64,000 nt of DNA, from contig NC_089178.1 of assembly GCF_947507565.1 (NCBI RefSeq), forward strand, positions 434,001-498,000. The letters run 5' to 3'. Of the stretch, positions 43,727-60,026 are shown piece after piece; within the stretch, counting starts at the first letter, position 1; each line of letters opens with the position of its first letter. The notes below the pieces were generated by a model. That model searched no databases. It had not been told where the DNA came from and saw nothing but the letters and a program-made list of their open reading frames with translations. The position numbers and the translations under genes are program-made. Origin of the DNA: Oscarella lobularis. Its lineage: Eukaryota > Porifera > Homoscleromorpha > Homosclerophorida > Oscarellidae.

Positions 43727-46700
43727 ATGGGCCAAGAACAAGGCAAACCGGACGCGACCCGAGGCGGCTCGGTGAGCACGCTCCGCAATCCATTCCGCAA
43801 GAAAGACACTCACCAGACGGCATCGCAACCGCCAAGCGACGGTAAAAAACCCCATCGCGACGACAGAAAAACCTCGCACGCATAACGAAATATCGCAGAA
43901 CTATGGAACCGTCCCCTACCGGAACATCCCCCGAACGAGGCCCCATATCGCTGGGATTCGCGCGAAGACCTAGTGGAGACGAGAGCCGCCGCAACGCCGC
44001 CGACGCCGACAGTCGAAGAATCGCCGCCGTTGTCCGACGCCCAAATGGTCATAGCGATTCACGACTTCAACGCGTCGGGACCCGAACAGCTCAGCCTACG
44101 CAAAGGCGACGAACTGCGCGTCGATACGTACAGCGAAGATCGCGAGTGGTGCCAGGCGACGAATCGACGCGGCGAAACGGGTTGGGTGCCGGGAAACTAC
44201 GTTCGCTCGCTCGACAGTCTCGAGAAGCATTCGTGGTATCACGGGCCCATATCGCGCAACGAGGCCGAGTACTTGCTCTCGAGCGGCATCAACGGGAGTT
44301 TTCTCGTGCGCGAAAGCGAGAGCAATCCCGGTCAGCATTCGGTGTCGTTGCGCTACGAGGGTCGCGTCTTTCACTATCGAATTCATTCGGCGAACGGGTT
44401 GAAGTACATCAGCTCGGAGAATTGTTTTCAGACGTTGCCCGAGCTCGTGCATCATCACTCGTCGTCCGCCGACGGGCTCATTACGACGTTGCGCTATCCC
44501 GTTCGAAAGCCCAACGCGCCCGTGTTCGGCGTGTCGCATCAGGGCGATCGGTGGGAGATCAATAAGACCGATATCGAGATGCAGGATCGGTTGGGGTCCG
44601 GGCAGTACGGCGAGGTCTATCGGGGTCGATGGAAGTCGTGCAATAAAGTCGTCGCCGTTAAGACGTTCCGGGTAAGGTTTCAGTTTGGGTTTTAGTTTGT
44701 GTGAGAGTTCCTTGACAAATGGGTCAGGAAATTGGTTTGATAAGGAAGTAGTGCATATATATCTCTATGGACTGCTGTAACACGGGGAGTGTATTAGCTA
44801 TGTCGATTGTTTTAATAGATACTCTAGGCACTTTAGAACCAATGCCGTATTTTTTATGATTTTTTTTTCAGGAGGACACTATGGACGCGGCGGACTTTCT
44901 CAAAGAGGCGGCAATCATGAAGAAGATCCGACACAAAAATCTTGTTCAACTGCTCGGAGTTTGCACACTCGAGCCGCCTTTTTTCATCATCACCGAGTTC
45001 ATGCCGCACGGCAATCTGCTGGACTACTTGCGCAGTACAAACGGTCGCGAACTGGACGAAGTCGCCCTGATGCACGTTGCCACGCAAGTTGCGTCAGCTA
45101 TGTCGTATCTTGAAGAAAAGAGTTATATACACAGGCGAGTAAATATGCCGAGTCAATGATTCTGCTATCTTGACGACGCCTTTTTATAATTAGAGATCTT
45201 GCAGCTCGCAATTGTCTAGTCGGGGAAAATAATCTGGTGAAAGTAGCTGACTTTGGGCTTTCGAGACTTTTGAAGGCCGAAGGAGAGCAGATCTACACGG
45301 CCAGTCAGGGAGCCAAGTTTCCCATCAAGTGGACTGCTCCAGAGGCTCTTGCCTATAACAAATTTTCTACTCGATCGGACGTCTGGTGTAAGAGCGTAGA
45401 AAACGGAAGTCTCGGCAGCGTTCTCATTGTTTGTCTTTCAGCATTTGGAGTTCTGCTCTGGGAAATTGCTACCTATGGTATGACGCCCTATCCCGGAATG
45501 GACTTGGTTTCCGTCTACCCAAGTCTTGAAGCCGGCGAACGCATGGACTGTCCTGAAGGCTGTCCTGAAGAGGTGTATGCTCTCATGAAGTCGTGTACGT
45601 GTGATCATAACCAAAACCGAACGATTCTTCTACATTGTCTACTTCGTAGGCTGGGATTGGGAGGCTCAGAATAGACCCACGTTTGTTGAGATTCATCGCG
45701 GATTGAATTCCATGTTCACAGACTCGAGCGTGAGTCAAGGTAAAGAAAGAGCAATATCCTTGATAGGATAAAGGATAGGAAACGTATAATGATTACACAC
45801 GCCTCACCTCACTTTGTCTTTATAGCTGTCACGAAAGCCTTAAAGACTGGGCCTCGCAGTCGTTCAGCGACGCCAAGTCCGCCGCCGCCGCCGGGCCGAC
45901 CAACATCGTCAAGCGGCACCAACACGAGACAGCGAAAGAAGCAACCTCCGCCGACTTCAGATCGATCATCCACCTCGGATCGATCATCAATCGCAATCAA
46001 AGCGTTTATTGTATCAGGCATCACCGACGAGGTGCTCTCAAGAGCGGCAGACAGAAAAACGGCAGACACGCTGCCAGCATCGCTACCGTCAAGCCGTTCA
46101 ACGCCTCCCGTTCCCCACCGTAAGCAGTCGTCGTCGTCGTCGTCGCGACCGTCTTCTGGCGTTCAGTCGCACGGCACGGCTCCGTTGCCGCCCGTACCGC
46201 CGCCGACCGACTACAACCACGACGATCCAACGTCGCCGTCACTGAAACCTCCCGCCCTACCGTCGACGCGAAACAAACCTCGTCTTACCGATCACTCGTT
46301 GCCGCCGCCTACGCCGCCGCTGTCAACCAAACCGACCCTTAATAACCGCTCCGTGTCCGTAGACAACCCAATGCCTCCACCACACAGTCACGCTCAAGCT
46401 AACAAGACGCCGCGACGAGTCAATACGATCGTCGGTTCATCCAACGGTGCAGGAGCGACTTCAGGTCCGCCTCCCGTTCCGCCGATGGCCAGCAAGCCCT
46501 CCCTACCCACCAAAGCGAAACCGATACCGCCTTCGCCAAAGCAAACGTCGCCACCGCCGCCTCCAATTCCTGAAAGGCCGTCGGCGGCGGCGGCGTTGAA
46601 ATCGTCGCCTGTCGTTTCGCCAAAGCCCGTCCCTCCGCCACCGGTTGCGAGCAAGCCAAGCATGACAAAGAAGCCCTCGTTGCCTCCGTCGCCGAAACCC

Positions 46701-47171
46701 GTTCTTCTCATGAAGCCGGCTCTGCCTTCGGGCAAACCGGCCTTGCCGTCGACTCCGAAACCGTTGCCGGCAACGAAAAAGCCGCCTCTTCCGCCCGGCA
46801 TCAAACCGAAACCTTTACGGAGCACCGCGTCGTTCGATTTGTCGTCGTTGATTCCTCTGCGAGAGAGATTGGACGACAGCAGCCGAAGACTTTTAAGTCA
46901 GCAGCCGGGCGGTCGACTTCGATTGGGGTCGGTGAATTTTCAGGAGAAGTTCGACGGATTCGGCTCGATTGCTTCGTCTTTGATAGACGATCTCGACGAC
47001 ATAGACAGTTTGCCTGGCGACATGATTGTCACGTCAAAAAATATTCGGTCGAAACTGATGTTGTTTCGCAGTCTGAGCATGAGAGCTGGGGGTAATCCGT
47101 CAGCTGAAGAAATGGCAGAAATACGTCATTTGGTTGTCGAAATTACAAACTCTATAGATGCTTTGTTTTGA
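43727..47171 (+). CDS. ABL: ABL non-receptor tyrosine kinase
   Basis: Starts [15 protein letters not shown] at 43727, a myristoylation-type N-terminus like ABL1 isoform b. An N-cap (YRWDSREDL, matching RWNSKENL) precedes SH3 ([20 protein letters not shown]), SH2 ([28 protein letters not shown]) and kinase domain ([11 protein letters not shown] loop, VAVKTF lysine, IITEF Thr gatekeeper, HRDLAARN, DFG, activation-loop [27 protein letters not shown]). After the kinase a long Pro-rich region of many PxxP repeats ends in a helical segment ([20 protein letters not shown] to NSIDALF) in the position of the ABL F-actin-binding domain. The kinase, SH2 and SH3 order and linkers are those of autoinhibited ABL, which couples adhesion signals to actin. 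The HRD codons are split by a GC-donor intron (45135-45193). The 347-bp gap after QSOX holds no gene. Confidence 0.95.
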
Positions 47172-47498
47172 TGAGGTCGGTGCGGGAAACCCAATCGCGT
47201 ACAGTATTACTAAACGTATAGCATTTTTTTTGGATGTTTTTGATTGGGTTTTCCTTTTGTTCTATTTTGACCTTATTTCTTTCTTAGTTGTGGGAAGTTA
47301 TATATTAGCAGGGATAAATGGGGCTTGCCTGAGAACGAGTGCTTTAAAAAAATTGTTGAGTTGTACAGGGATGCCTACCAGCTACAGGTGCAATGCAGAG
47401 TAAGAAAGGGGGGGAACTCAGGGAACTCACCGAGTTTTTCTGAAAGAATCCCGTACAACGGAGAAAGGCGAACTCCCGTACGTCAATAACATCTGGCG
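47172..47498. other. Intergenic ABL to PP1-regulator gene
   Basis: 327 bp, T-rich at first (ABL 3' UTR). No coding signal. Confidence 0.5.
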
Positions 47499-49622
47499 AT
47501 GTCGATACCGCCGTGGAAACAAGCTCTTTTGGACAAAAAGCGCAAACAGGAAGAAGAAGAGCAGCGTCGCAAGCAAGAAGAAGAAGCAAAACTCAAGGCG
47601 ATTCCCGCTTGGAAGCGTGCAATTCTCGAGCGCAACTCGACCAAACAAGCAACCCAATCCAAACCGACGCAAGCTCAAGCGGCGCCGTCGCAGCAACAGA
47701 CGTCAACAACGCTAGCGAGCCTCGTCTCAAAAGCGAAGCCAGAATCGACTATCCCACGTGAAAACGCCCCCAAAGCGAACGGATGGCTCAAATCGACGTC
47801 AATAGCAGCGACGACGAGCGAAAAATCGACGAAGCCGATCGTTCGCACGTCGTCGTCGTCGCCGCCGAAGCCGTCGTCAAAACTGTGGCCTACCGTCGCG
47901 CCCGTTCTTCCTCTCGGCCGGTCGCCGCCTACCAAAGCGAAGCACGATGCAGAGGGCGACGTTCCGGCGGAGGCCACGCCTACTATTTCAAAGCCTCTTC
48001 TCGAGAGAAAGTTGTCGTACGAACGCGAGGTGGCCAAGGCGTCGCCGCCCACGGAACGGAGGCCGTCCGCTCGCGAGAAAACAGAGAAAGGATCGCCGCT
48101 AATTGCCGGCGAAAACAAACGTAGAGAAGTCGTCGCTACGACTGTGGCCACGCCCTCGGACAATTCCATTCAAAAGCAGGACGATGCGAAGGGGGGGCTC
48201 ACTCCGAAGCGCGGCAGCGTTCGAAGCTTATTGGGTCGTTTTCAGCGCGGCGGTGCAAGCGACGCTTCTAATCCGACGTTTGTGAGTGGCCGAAGCTCGT
48301 TGAGATCGTCGCACGCGAAGAGCGTCGGAGAGACGAAAAAGGCGACGTCCGAGAGCGAAAAGAAAGTCGTGACGATGCCCGCGAAAGTCGATACGAAGGC
48401 GAGCGTCGAGGTAGGCGTCGAGAGTGCGAGCGAGAACGAGAGAAAGGCCGAGGGCAATTCGCCAGAAGTCAAAATGCCTGTGAGCACGGTGGGCGTGGTG
48501 ACGACTGCGCCATCCAAGAACGTCGAGATGCCGAAGGGCAAGGTAGAAAGCACTGTTGTATTGAGAGAGACTAAGACTGTCGTTGTGCCACGAACGGAGA
48601 AGACTGAATCGACCGAGAAAAAGGTCGAAACTAAAACGGAAAAGAAGAAAACACTTTTCGATGCCGTGCCCCAGCGTCGCGAGGAAACGTCCAAAGAAGA
48701 AGTCATTGAATTGACGAGAGAGGTGGTGAAGGAAAACAAAAGCGCGGCGCCGGCGCCGTCAAAGGATGACGTAATTGAAAAGACGTCGCCGACAAGCGAA
48801 ACAGAAGAAGCAGAAGAGGCACTCCAAATAACGAACATCGACGACGATGACGACGAGGAAGAAGTACAAGTCGCACCTGTGACGACGGTTGCTAAGCAAC
48901 AGGTAGAGCCGCCAAAGACGGAAGACGTCCAAAGGAGGCACTCGGCTCAGCGAGAACCAACGAAACAAGCCGACGTCTCTGTCGCTCTGCGCGGCGCTGG
49001 AATAGAATCAACGGAGAAAAAGAAAGAGAAAGAAAGGCGTCGATCATCTCTCTCAGATCCAAGGAAGCCTAAACCGCAGGTAAAGTGAATTGTTGTATTA
49101 TGTCTCCCTTTATAATTAATCCGTTTTTCTTGTTAGAGTGCCTTGAGGCGACGGGTATCGTTCTGCGAAGATCTCACCGTAGAGCATTACTATCCCAAGG
49201 CCGTCTACGAAGACATTGAAGAAAGTCCTGATCTCGGACGACGACCGTTGGCCGTGGTCGTCGACGGCAACGACGTGGGCGCGACACCACTCGACGAAAC
49301 GACAAAGGCCGTTGTAGAACAACGACGTCGCGAAGAGGAGACGGGATTGTCGCTCAAGCCTCATCCGTCTCTCGCTCCGGCCGGTGGACAGTCGTCGGGA
49401 AGCTCGAAGGGTCCCGCTCCGGCGATTGGCGGATCGCCGAGCAGCTTTCTGTTTGGAAGCTCGTCGCTTTATTCGTATCAGCCGAAATACACGCAGGACA
49501 CGTTGCAGAAGAAGAAAAAAATGAACAGCAAGAAGGCGAAAGAGGAGAAGAAAGCAGCTGTTCAAGAGGATCGAGTCGATTATACGAAGTTGAACGAAGA
49601 GACGGCAGCCATGCTGTGGTAA
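47499..49622 (+). CDS. Phostensin/taperin-like PP1 regulatory protein
   Basis: Two exons (47499 to about 49080, and about 49138-49622). The N-terminus has two copies of the family motif: IPPWKQALLDKKRKQEEEEQ and, after a charged helix, IPAWKRAILERN; phostensin and taperin carry the same paired W-K-x-x-[LI]-L pattern. A long disordered Ser/Lys/Glu-rich middle follows. Exon 2 opens with RRRVSF, a textbook protein phosphatase 1 docking motif, then CEDLTVEHYYPKAVYED, and ends in a Lys-rich helix. Phostensin and taperin bind PP1 and actin filaments. The role here is inferred: targeting PP1 to actin structures. It directly follows ABL in the same direction. Confidence 0.8.
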
Positions 49623-49818
49623 GAGAGAAAGATAGAGTGGGAGAAAGAATTGACTCCTAATAATACTAAGCACTACATGCATTATGAGGGTAATATGTAA
49701 ACACGTTTAGTACTAAGATTTGTTTGACTAGAGATAAGCTTTTTATGTTATTTTTGTATTTTTTTGTTTGATTGCTATATTTACGGGTGTGGCATTTACT
49801 TTGCACACTAGCCCTTAC

Positions 49819-50960
49819 CTAGGTCTTTAGTTTTTTCGGCTCGGGCTCGACGGCCTCCTTGCCGTGCAAGTGTCTCAAGTCGATATTCGCGTCAACGTTT
49901 TTCTTTGTACCACGAAGCATCAAGCCCTAGGCAACTCCGTGAAATAATTGCAGTTTAGTAACTAAATGAGTCGATCACCTGCCCAGGACTAATGTGTATT
50001 TCTCTGGTAGGATAATCGTCAGCCGCTCGTATCTGAAACAGAATCATTCGCCTGGGAACGTCACTAGTGTTGATGTAGCTACAGAGATATCATGATTTCC
50101 AAGGCGAGTTACCATCTAACATCTTTACCTTCCATGTACTAACGTGTAGGGAAATATCACAACTTGGCCTCGTTTTGCTTTCACCGGCGAGGCTTTTTCA
50201 ATAGTATATTCGTTGGGATCGACGTAGTGATATCCTTGGGAACCAAAATCCTTTAGATAACCGAGCTTGTGAGACTAGAGAAGAGGCGCTTGGATGACGG
50301 TTCTCTTCCATCGTTGTACAGCACTTACACCAGGATACACGGCAAGACATCCGTTTTTGATGTCAACGTCTTCGAGGTGAATAAAAACGGCAATCATCGA
50401 ATCTTTGGCATGAGGAAAGTACTGAGAGAAACATATAGGCTAGACACGCATCAGAAATTCGTATATGAGAACCTGATAATCTTGATGCATAGGAAATCGA
50501 CTGCCGTGATGGGGAGGCTTGATGTGCGCCTTTGTGTGATGGAGCTAGATATCGAGACGGCCAGTTAGTTTGTCGTTGCGAGATGCAATAAGTCCATTGC
50601 CTCTATATCGTTCGTTCCCATTAGATCGGCAATGACGTCACTCAGTTTTGGATTGAGCATCATCTGAGTGAAAGTCGCGCTGTGAAATTGAATGTTGTGA
50701 ATGCTCAGCATCTCCATCTTCCCGGCTTTCTCCTGAAAAAACATCATCACCATTGAAATGTTTTGACAAATCTTCCAAACCTTCTCTGTTTTCCAGTCTC
50801 CTTTCCACGTCGCCTCGATCTTGTCGCCTCGTTCCTTCGCTCGGGCGAACATGGCGTCGTATTCGCGACAGCATTCGTCCATAGTCTCCTTGCTGTAGAT
50901 TCCATCGACCACGAGGAAGCCTTGTTCGGCGTACAACGCTCGTTCCTCCTCGGAGCACAT
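49819..50960 (-). CDS. Phytanoyl-CoA dioxygenase (PhyH) family protein
   Basis: I start at the ATG at 50960 (MCSEEERALYAEQGFLVVDG); upstream codons are non-ATG. Exons then give KMEMLSIHNIQFHSATFTQM, IADLMGTNDIE, HHTKAHIKPPHHGSRFPMHQ (the HQD of the Fe site, with KPP before it), YFPHAKDSMIAVFIHLEDVD, NGCLAVYPG, VVIFPYTLVHGS (distal His) and a C-terminus EAVEPEPKKLKT, stop at 49819-49821. This is a non-haem Fe(II)/2-oxoglutarate dioxygenase of the PhyH fold, distinct from the PHYHD1-like gene at 35330. The ending is not a standard peroxisomal PTS1. The intron 50545-50600 has a GC donor. Substrate unknown. Head-to-head with RABGAP1. Confidence 0.88.
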
Positions 50961-51253
50961 CGTCAAGTCTCACGCGAGTCAATCACGTGCCACGTGATGT
51001 TTATGCTGCAATTGCGCGTTTTCCTGCCTGCTCTTTTCTATGCCATTTCTGACGTCCTGCGCCAAAACGACATAGACGCGAAATAAACACGAACGCCCAA
51101 AGAAAAAATATCCGGGTTGTGTCACGCACGGACGCACGCTATTGTCTCCAACGTCAAAGAAAAAACAGCCGAAACAGCGCAAGAGCGAATAAATTCTAGC
51201 GCCAAACGACCGCATCGTCTCGTCTCGAGCCCGCTCGCCCCATCGAACCCCCC
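50961..51253. promoter_or_regulatory. Divergent promoter, PhyH gene and RABGAP1
   Basis: About 290 bp between start codons of two oppositely directed genes; it must contain both promoters. CACGTG-type motifs occur at about 50986-50998 (CACGTGCCACGTG). No TATA seen. Confidence 0.5.
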
Positions 51254-56007
<4,754 letters not shown>

Positions 56008-56145
56008 GTTAAAAGTTTCTAACGTTTCCACGCTCTATTTTGACATCGTTTCTCGTCTGTGTGTCAATGTATATATAACGCTATCGCGCGTAGTTTTCAT
56101 TCGAAAAATTTACAACCGTCAATATTAGTCAATTAGTCGTTCGCT

Positions 56146-58090
56146 ATGCATGCATTGAAATCAACGACAGAAGGAAACAGACTCGTGGGAAAGAAGAGAG
56201 AGATGACGACCGAAGCATCCATCGAAGATCAAGCGAAGTTTGACAGCGGAATGGCCGACGTGCGCAAAGACTCCTCGTCGACGAATTGGTTAGAAAAAAT
56301 TGCGGTCCTACTCACGAGATCGCGATCGGAGTGCGGCGAGAGCTCGTCTCCCGATCGCAGCGCCTCCTTTTCTCCTTATCGTACTTTCGCGTGTACGCTT
56401 CGCGCGTTCGCGTTCGCGTTTGGGTCCGTTACGCCCAGGGGGATTGGCGCTGCGCTTCATTTAGGGCCTTATTTGGTCATGTCGGCGGCGATCCGGCTAA
56501 AGTAGGATTCGTCGCTACTGGAACGGGCGGTCCCGAGGAGTTTCACGGGCTCCTCGACGATGGAAACGTCATGTACGCACTGGGTGAGTGAATGAGACGG
56601 AGGGAGCGTGCATTTTACCGGGTCCGGGAAAGTGAGAGAGACACTTGATTGATTTTTTGCAGCAGTCTCTCTTTTTGATACGTCGCAGGTTTGCGTAATG
56701 AGATAGAGGAGAGTCGATTTTTTCTCCCTACAGTTGAGTACGCGAAAAGGGAGTGTCCATATCATGCAAAGCAATTTTTCTCGGCTGCGCCTTTAGAAGA
56801 CGTGCGCCTTACGTGTAGCAATTATTAGTTGTTTTGACTAACTAACTAACTAACTAAGTAAAAGCGGGTGTTGACTATACTGTGTCTTACATTGGTTTGG
56901 CGTGTAGTTCGTTTGGAGGAGACGATCGACATGAGTCAGACTGTTAAGTTCATCTACGTGCGTTGGCTCGGCGAAAAGATTCCCACCGTCAAATTGGGAA
57001 AGTACGGCGTCGTGCATGGGAGTGTGGTGAAGCACTTTCAGGTTCAAGTGAACAGTTGCTCATTGAGTCCGTCATTGAACCGCTTCGCTTCTCTATGTAC
57101 AGCCTCATCACATGCTCGTGGAGACGGGAACGACCGATGATTTGACAAAAGATGCCCTCATGGCCAAACTCTCTGAATCGAGGTTAGGACAGCGTTTTCT
57201 TTATCGATCGTGAAGAAAATGCGTCTTTTTCTCAGTGGCCAAAGGAGCAAAGTTTTGGATGAATCCAATGCGGAACGTCGTCAGGTTACTCGCCCCTTTC
57301 GTTCGCTTCGTCCACCTGACCTCATTTTATCTCTTTCTTCAGGAGCGGGGATTTACGAGTGGAACGAAGGCAAGTGGCGGAGCGGCGTCGAGGCCTAATG
57401 TGGCCGGATCGTTCGCTGGAATGGGTGGCGCTGCAAAGAAGGGAGCAGGTGGAATGAATTGACCTCACTTGCTCTTCTTTTCTTATAATTTTTGGCAGTT
57501 ATCAAAATAGAGGCAGACGTGGTACAGGCGGTAAGCGATGTCAAAGCTGACGGATCAAGCACAGACTGGTAGGAAAGCTATAGCAGCATTGGGAGAGAGC
57601 TATTGTCTGTTGTAGGGCTGTCGCTGGATATGGAGAGAACAACGTGAAAAATCCACTTGTTCTTCTCGGATCCGGTAGCGAGGGCTTGGACAATTTGAAA
57701 GAGTTGCTAACTCCGGAAATCGCTGCCTACGCAATTCTTCGCGTAGTACGTCAAATTGAATCGATTTGAATGGCGAGTGTGTAAAAAATGGCTGAAATAG
57801 AAAGACGTCGTCGACGACATAGCCACAGTCAAATTCGTCTTCATTAAGTGGGTCGGCGAAAATGTCAAGCCAATGTCAAAGGCCAAGATCAGCACGCACA
57901 AAGCCGACGTCGAAGGCGTATTTGTAAGAAACCCTCATAGAAGTGGGATCATCAGAATGCTATAATCGATTGTCTCTTTCAGCATCCAGCTCACATTTCA
58001 ATTTTTGCAACGCAGCTGAGCGAAGTGAGCCAAAGAGCGATCATGGACCGCGTTCAAAGTGCCAGCGGTTCAAAGAGTCACGTCATGTAA
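56146..58090 (+). CDS. Two-domain coactosin-like actin-binding protein
   Basis: Exons give two ADF-H domains of the coactosin kind. Domain 1: MADVRKDSSSTNW, then ATGTGGPEEFHGLLDDGNVM, TVKFIYVRWLGEKIPTVKLG, and PHHMLVETGTTDDLTKD. A Gly/Ala-rich linker (about 57345-57455) follows. Domain 2: VVQAVSDVKADGSSTDW, GSGSEGLDNLKELLTPEIAA, TVKFVFIKWVGENVKPMSKA, and HPAHISIFATQLSEVSQRAI, ending KSHVM with stop at 58088-58090. The initial ATG could be 56146 or the in-frame 56203 (MTTEASIEDQ). Coactosin binds F-actin through a single ADF-H domain; having two could let the protein link or bind filaments cooperatively (inference). The intron after domain 1 start (about 56288-56461) is GT-AG with acceptor ATTTAG. 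Confidence 0.85.
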
Positions 58091-58187
58091 GGAGTTTTCT
58101 TTGCTTCACACGCACACGAAAAATTCGATGTTATGTGTTGCATGTCGTGTAATCAAAATTTTTTTCAGTTTCTCAACGCGTTGGAAT

Positions 58188-59704
58188 CTAGGTCTCGTTA
58201 CCGTGCACTACTATATCGACTATTCCTCTCACTGCTGCCTCTGGATCGGTTTCACTGAAAAGTCTCTCGAACTGAGCCGGTGCCATTTTCTGGAATGATG
58301 TTTCCTCAGCAGTCAACGTTGACCCTGTGGAAGTGAAAGATGAAATCGTTCAGAAGGCATCCTGCGGGGGCCGCCTTACCTGGAAAGTTGACTACCTCCA
58401 AGGCAAGTTTCGTTGTTACTTCTCCGCTTTGCTTTTCCGTGGAATTCCATAGCAGAGAGATCTTCAGACTAGATCAATATGTAGAATTGTCTTCTTCTTC
58501 TGCTATCTAACGTACTTTTTCCTCGTCGGATCAATCAGAAAAAGACGGTTGCTGCCGTCCCACTGAACGCCGGGCAATTTCTACACGTGCAGTTGCAGAT
58601 CTGATTATGCGTTTCTACGACGTACGTACAGATAGTTCAGAGAAGATGCGATTTCTTCTGTCAATGGCCTCCGTCACATTGAGCAACGCTTTGAAAAGCG
58701 CGACGAGATTGTTGTCCGTCTCGGCCCTTTTCAGAGACGCGCCCAAGTGTTGAGTGTCGTCGTCTTTTCCGCGCCTAACAACCTTACTGAGCTACAGTGT
58801 TCTTCATCAAGCGCGAGATTTTCTCGTCGAGCGAGACTTTCAAGTTCGTCATTCTTCCCCTCATGTACGGCGCACCGTGTTCTCCTTCGGGAAGTCGAGG
58901 CAATAGGTTGTGATCTACAGCAGCTCTGGTATCCTAGGGGAAAAAAAAAAAACGAAACAGATCAGTCGGTTGCTACGTCAAAAACCACACTTCTCTCTCA
59001 TTTATTATTTCTCACAGGCCCCTCAGTCTCACCAGCTTCTCTTCAGTGGTGAAACGAATGTCAAAGTCAAAGTCGGTCACTCGACCGACTAGGTGATGTT
59101 CTCTCTGAGTGCAACCATCGTCTGTTATATATATAGGGGGAAAAAGACAGGCGTCATCTGCTAGCGTCATACTGTCACATACAAAGCAAGTACTGTACCT
59201 CTGTCCAGTATTTTGTGCGTCGCCGACGAGAAATGTATACCAGTGAAAGCCTCCAGAAGCCGAATCTAAGAGGTAACCACAGTACGACTAAGCTACGCTG
59301 ACTAGGTAACCCCTTACTATACAACAACCCTACATCACACATATCTACTTACCCTAGATACAGATTCGTTGTCATAGGAAGACTCTTGTTCCAATTGCGT
59401 TTTCTTTCTAGGAGACACTTTTTCTTTTTTTTGGCATCGACAAGCGTCTTGTTTCCTTTACAATAACAAGTTTATTAGACGATTTGGGTTCGTCGCGTCC
59501 ACGTCTTCATCCGTCGATCGTCCGGACTTCAAATCGCGAAGAAGCTGTCTCTTTTGTCTCGTCTCTACCTCTAGAGCACGAATCTGATCGATGAGAGCTC
59601 GTCTTTCGTCGGCGTCGTCCTCGGAGAAGGAGAAAGAGGAATGTTTTCTAAGGCATTCGCGTCATTTGCTAGAAACTCACTTCTGGCGGCTCGTCGACTA
59701 TCAT
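58188..59704 (-). CDS. CENPP: CENP-P-like kinetochore protein
   Basis: The exon chain from the ATG at 59704 (MIVDEPPE) gives a short N-terminal coiled coil (ERRALIDQIRALEVETRQKR), LLEAFTGIHFSSATHKILDR, HHLVGRVTDFDFDIRFTTEE, then MTNLKVSLDEKISRLMKNT with NNLVALFKALLNVTEAIDRR and a C-terminal FQKMAPAQFERLFSETDPEA to IVDIVVHGNET, stop at 58190-58188. The order (coiled coil, LTGI, LSG..F..EF, VTDL, helix with FFRSL..FVEW, terminal helix) matches vertebrate CENP-P block by block, although identity is low. CENP-P belongs to the CENP-O/P/Q/U/R inner kinetochore group with RWD folds. The start could lie in an upstream exon, because an acceptor-like TTTAG precedes it. Convergent with the coactosin-like gene, 97 bp between stops. 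Confidence 0.65.
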
Positions 59705-60026
59705 ATCATTGTCGTCCGCACTAAACAGAGCCGGTTATAAAGCGCAGTTAGGACGAACGCTAACGAACCGAGAATGCGCCATTTCAAACTGCAATCCCGG
59801 ATAAAACAGCATCCGGGGACTGAAATCAACAACCTGGTTTTCCTTTCTCCTGAAACGCTATTGTACAGCAATCGACGATCAGACGCGTCAAAAAAGACAA
59901 GGGACACTTTCCGGATAGGCTAGAATGAAGTCTACAGACAAATTAATGTGATCCAGAAATTATTTCACTTTGGGTGCACGTAACAGGAAAATTCGCATGC
60001 TGCAAAGATCAAAAAATGTCCGGAGA
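59705..60026. other. Between CENP-P-like start and beta-lactamase-like stop
   Basis: 322 bp; holds the promoter or first exon of the CENP-P-like gene and the 3' UTR of the next. A minus-strand frame at 59701-59907 is open but not recognised. Confidence 0.4.

Noticed and set aside
46394-46825. Gly-rich minus-strand frame
   Set aside because: Antisense to the Pro-rich region of ABL.
47675-48169. Minus-strand frame of 164 codons
   Set aside because: Antisense to the disordered part of the phostensin/taperin-like gene.
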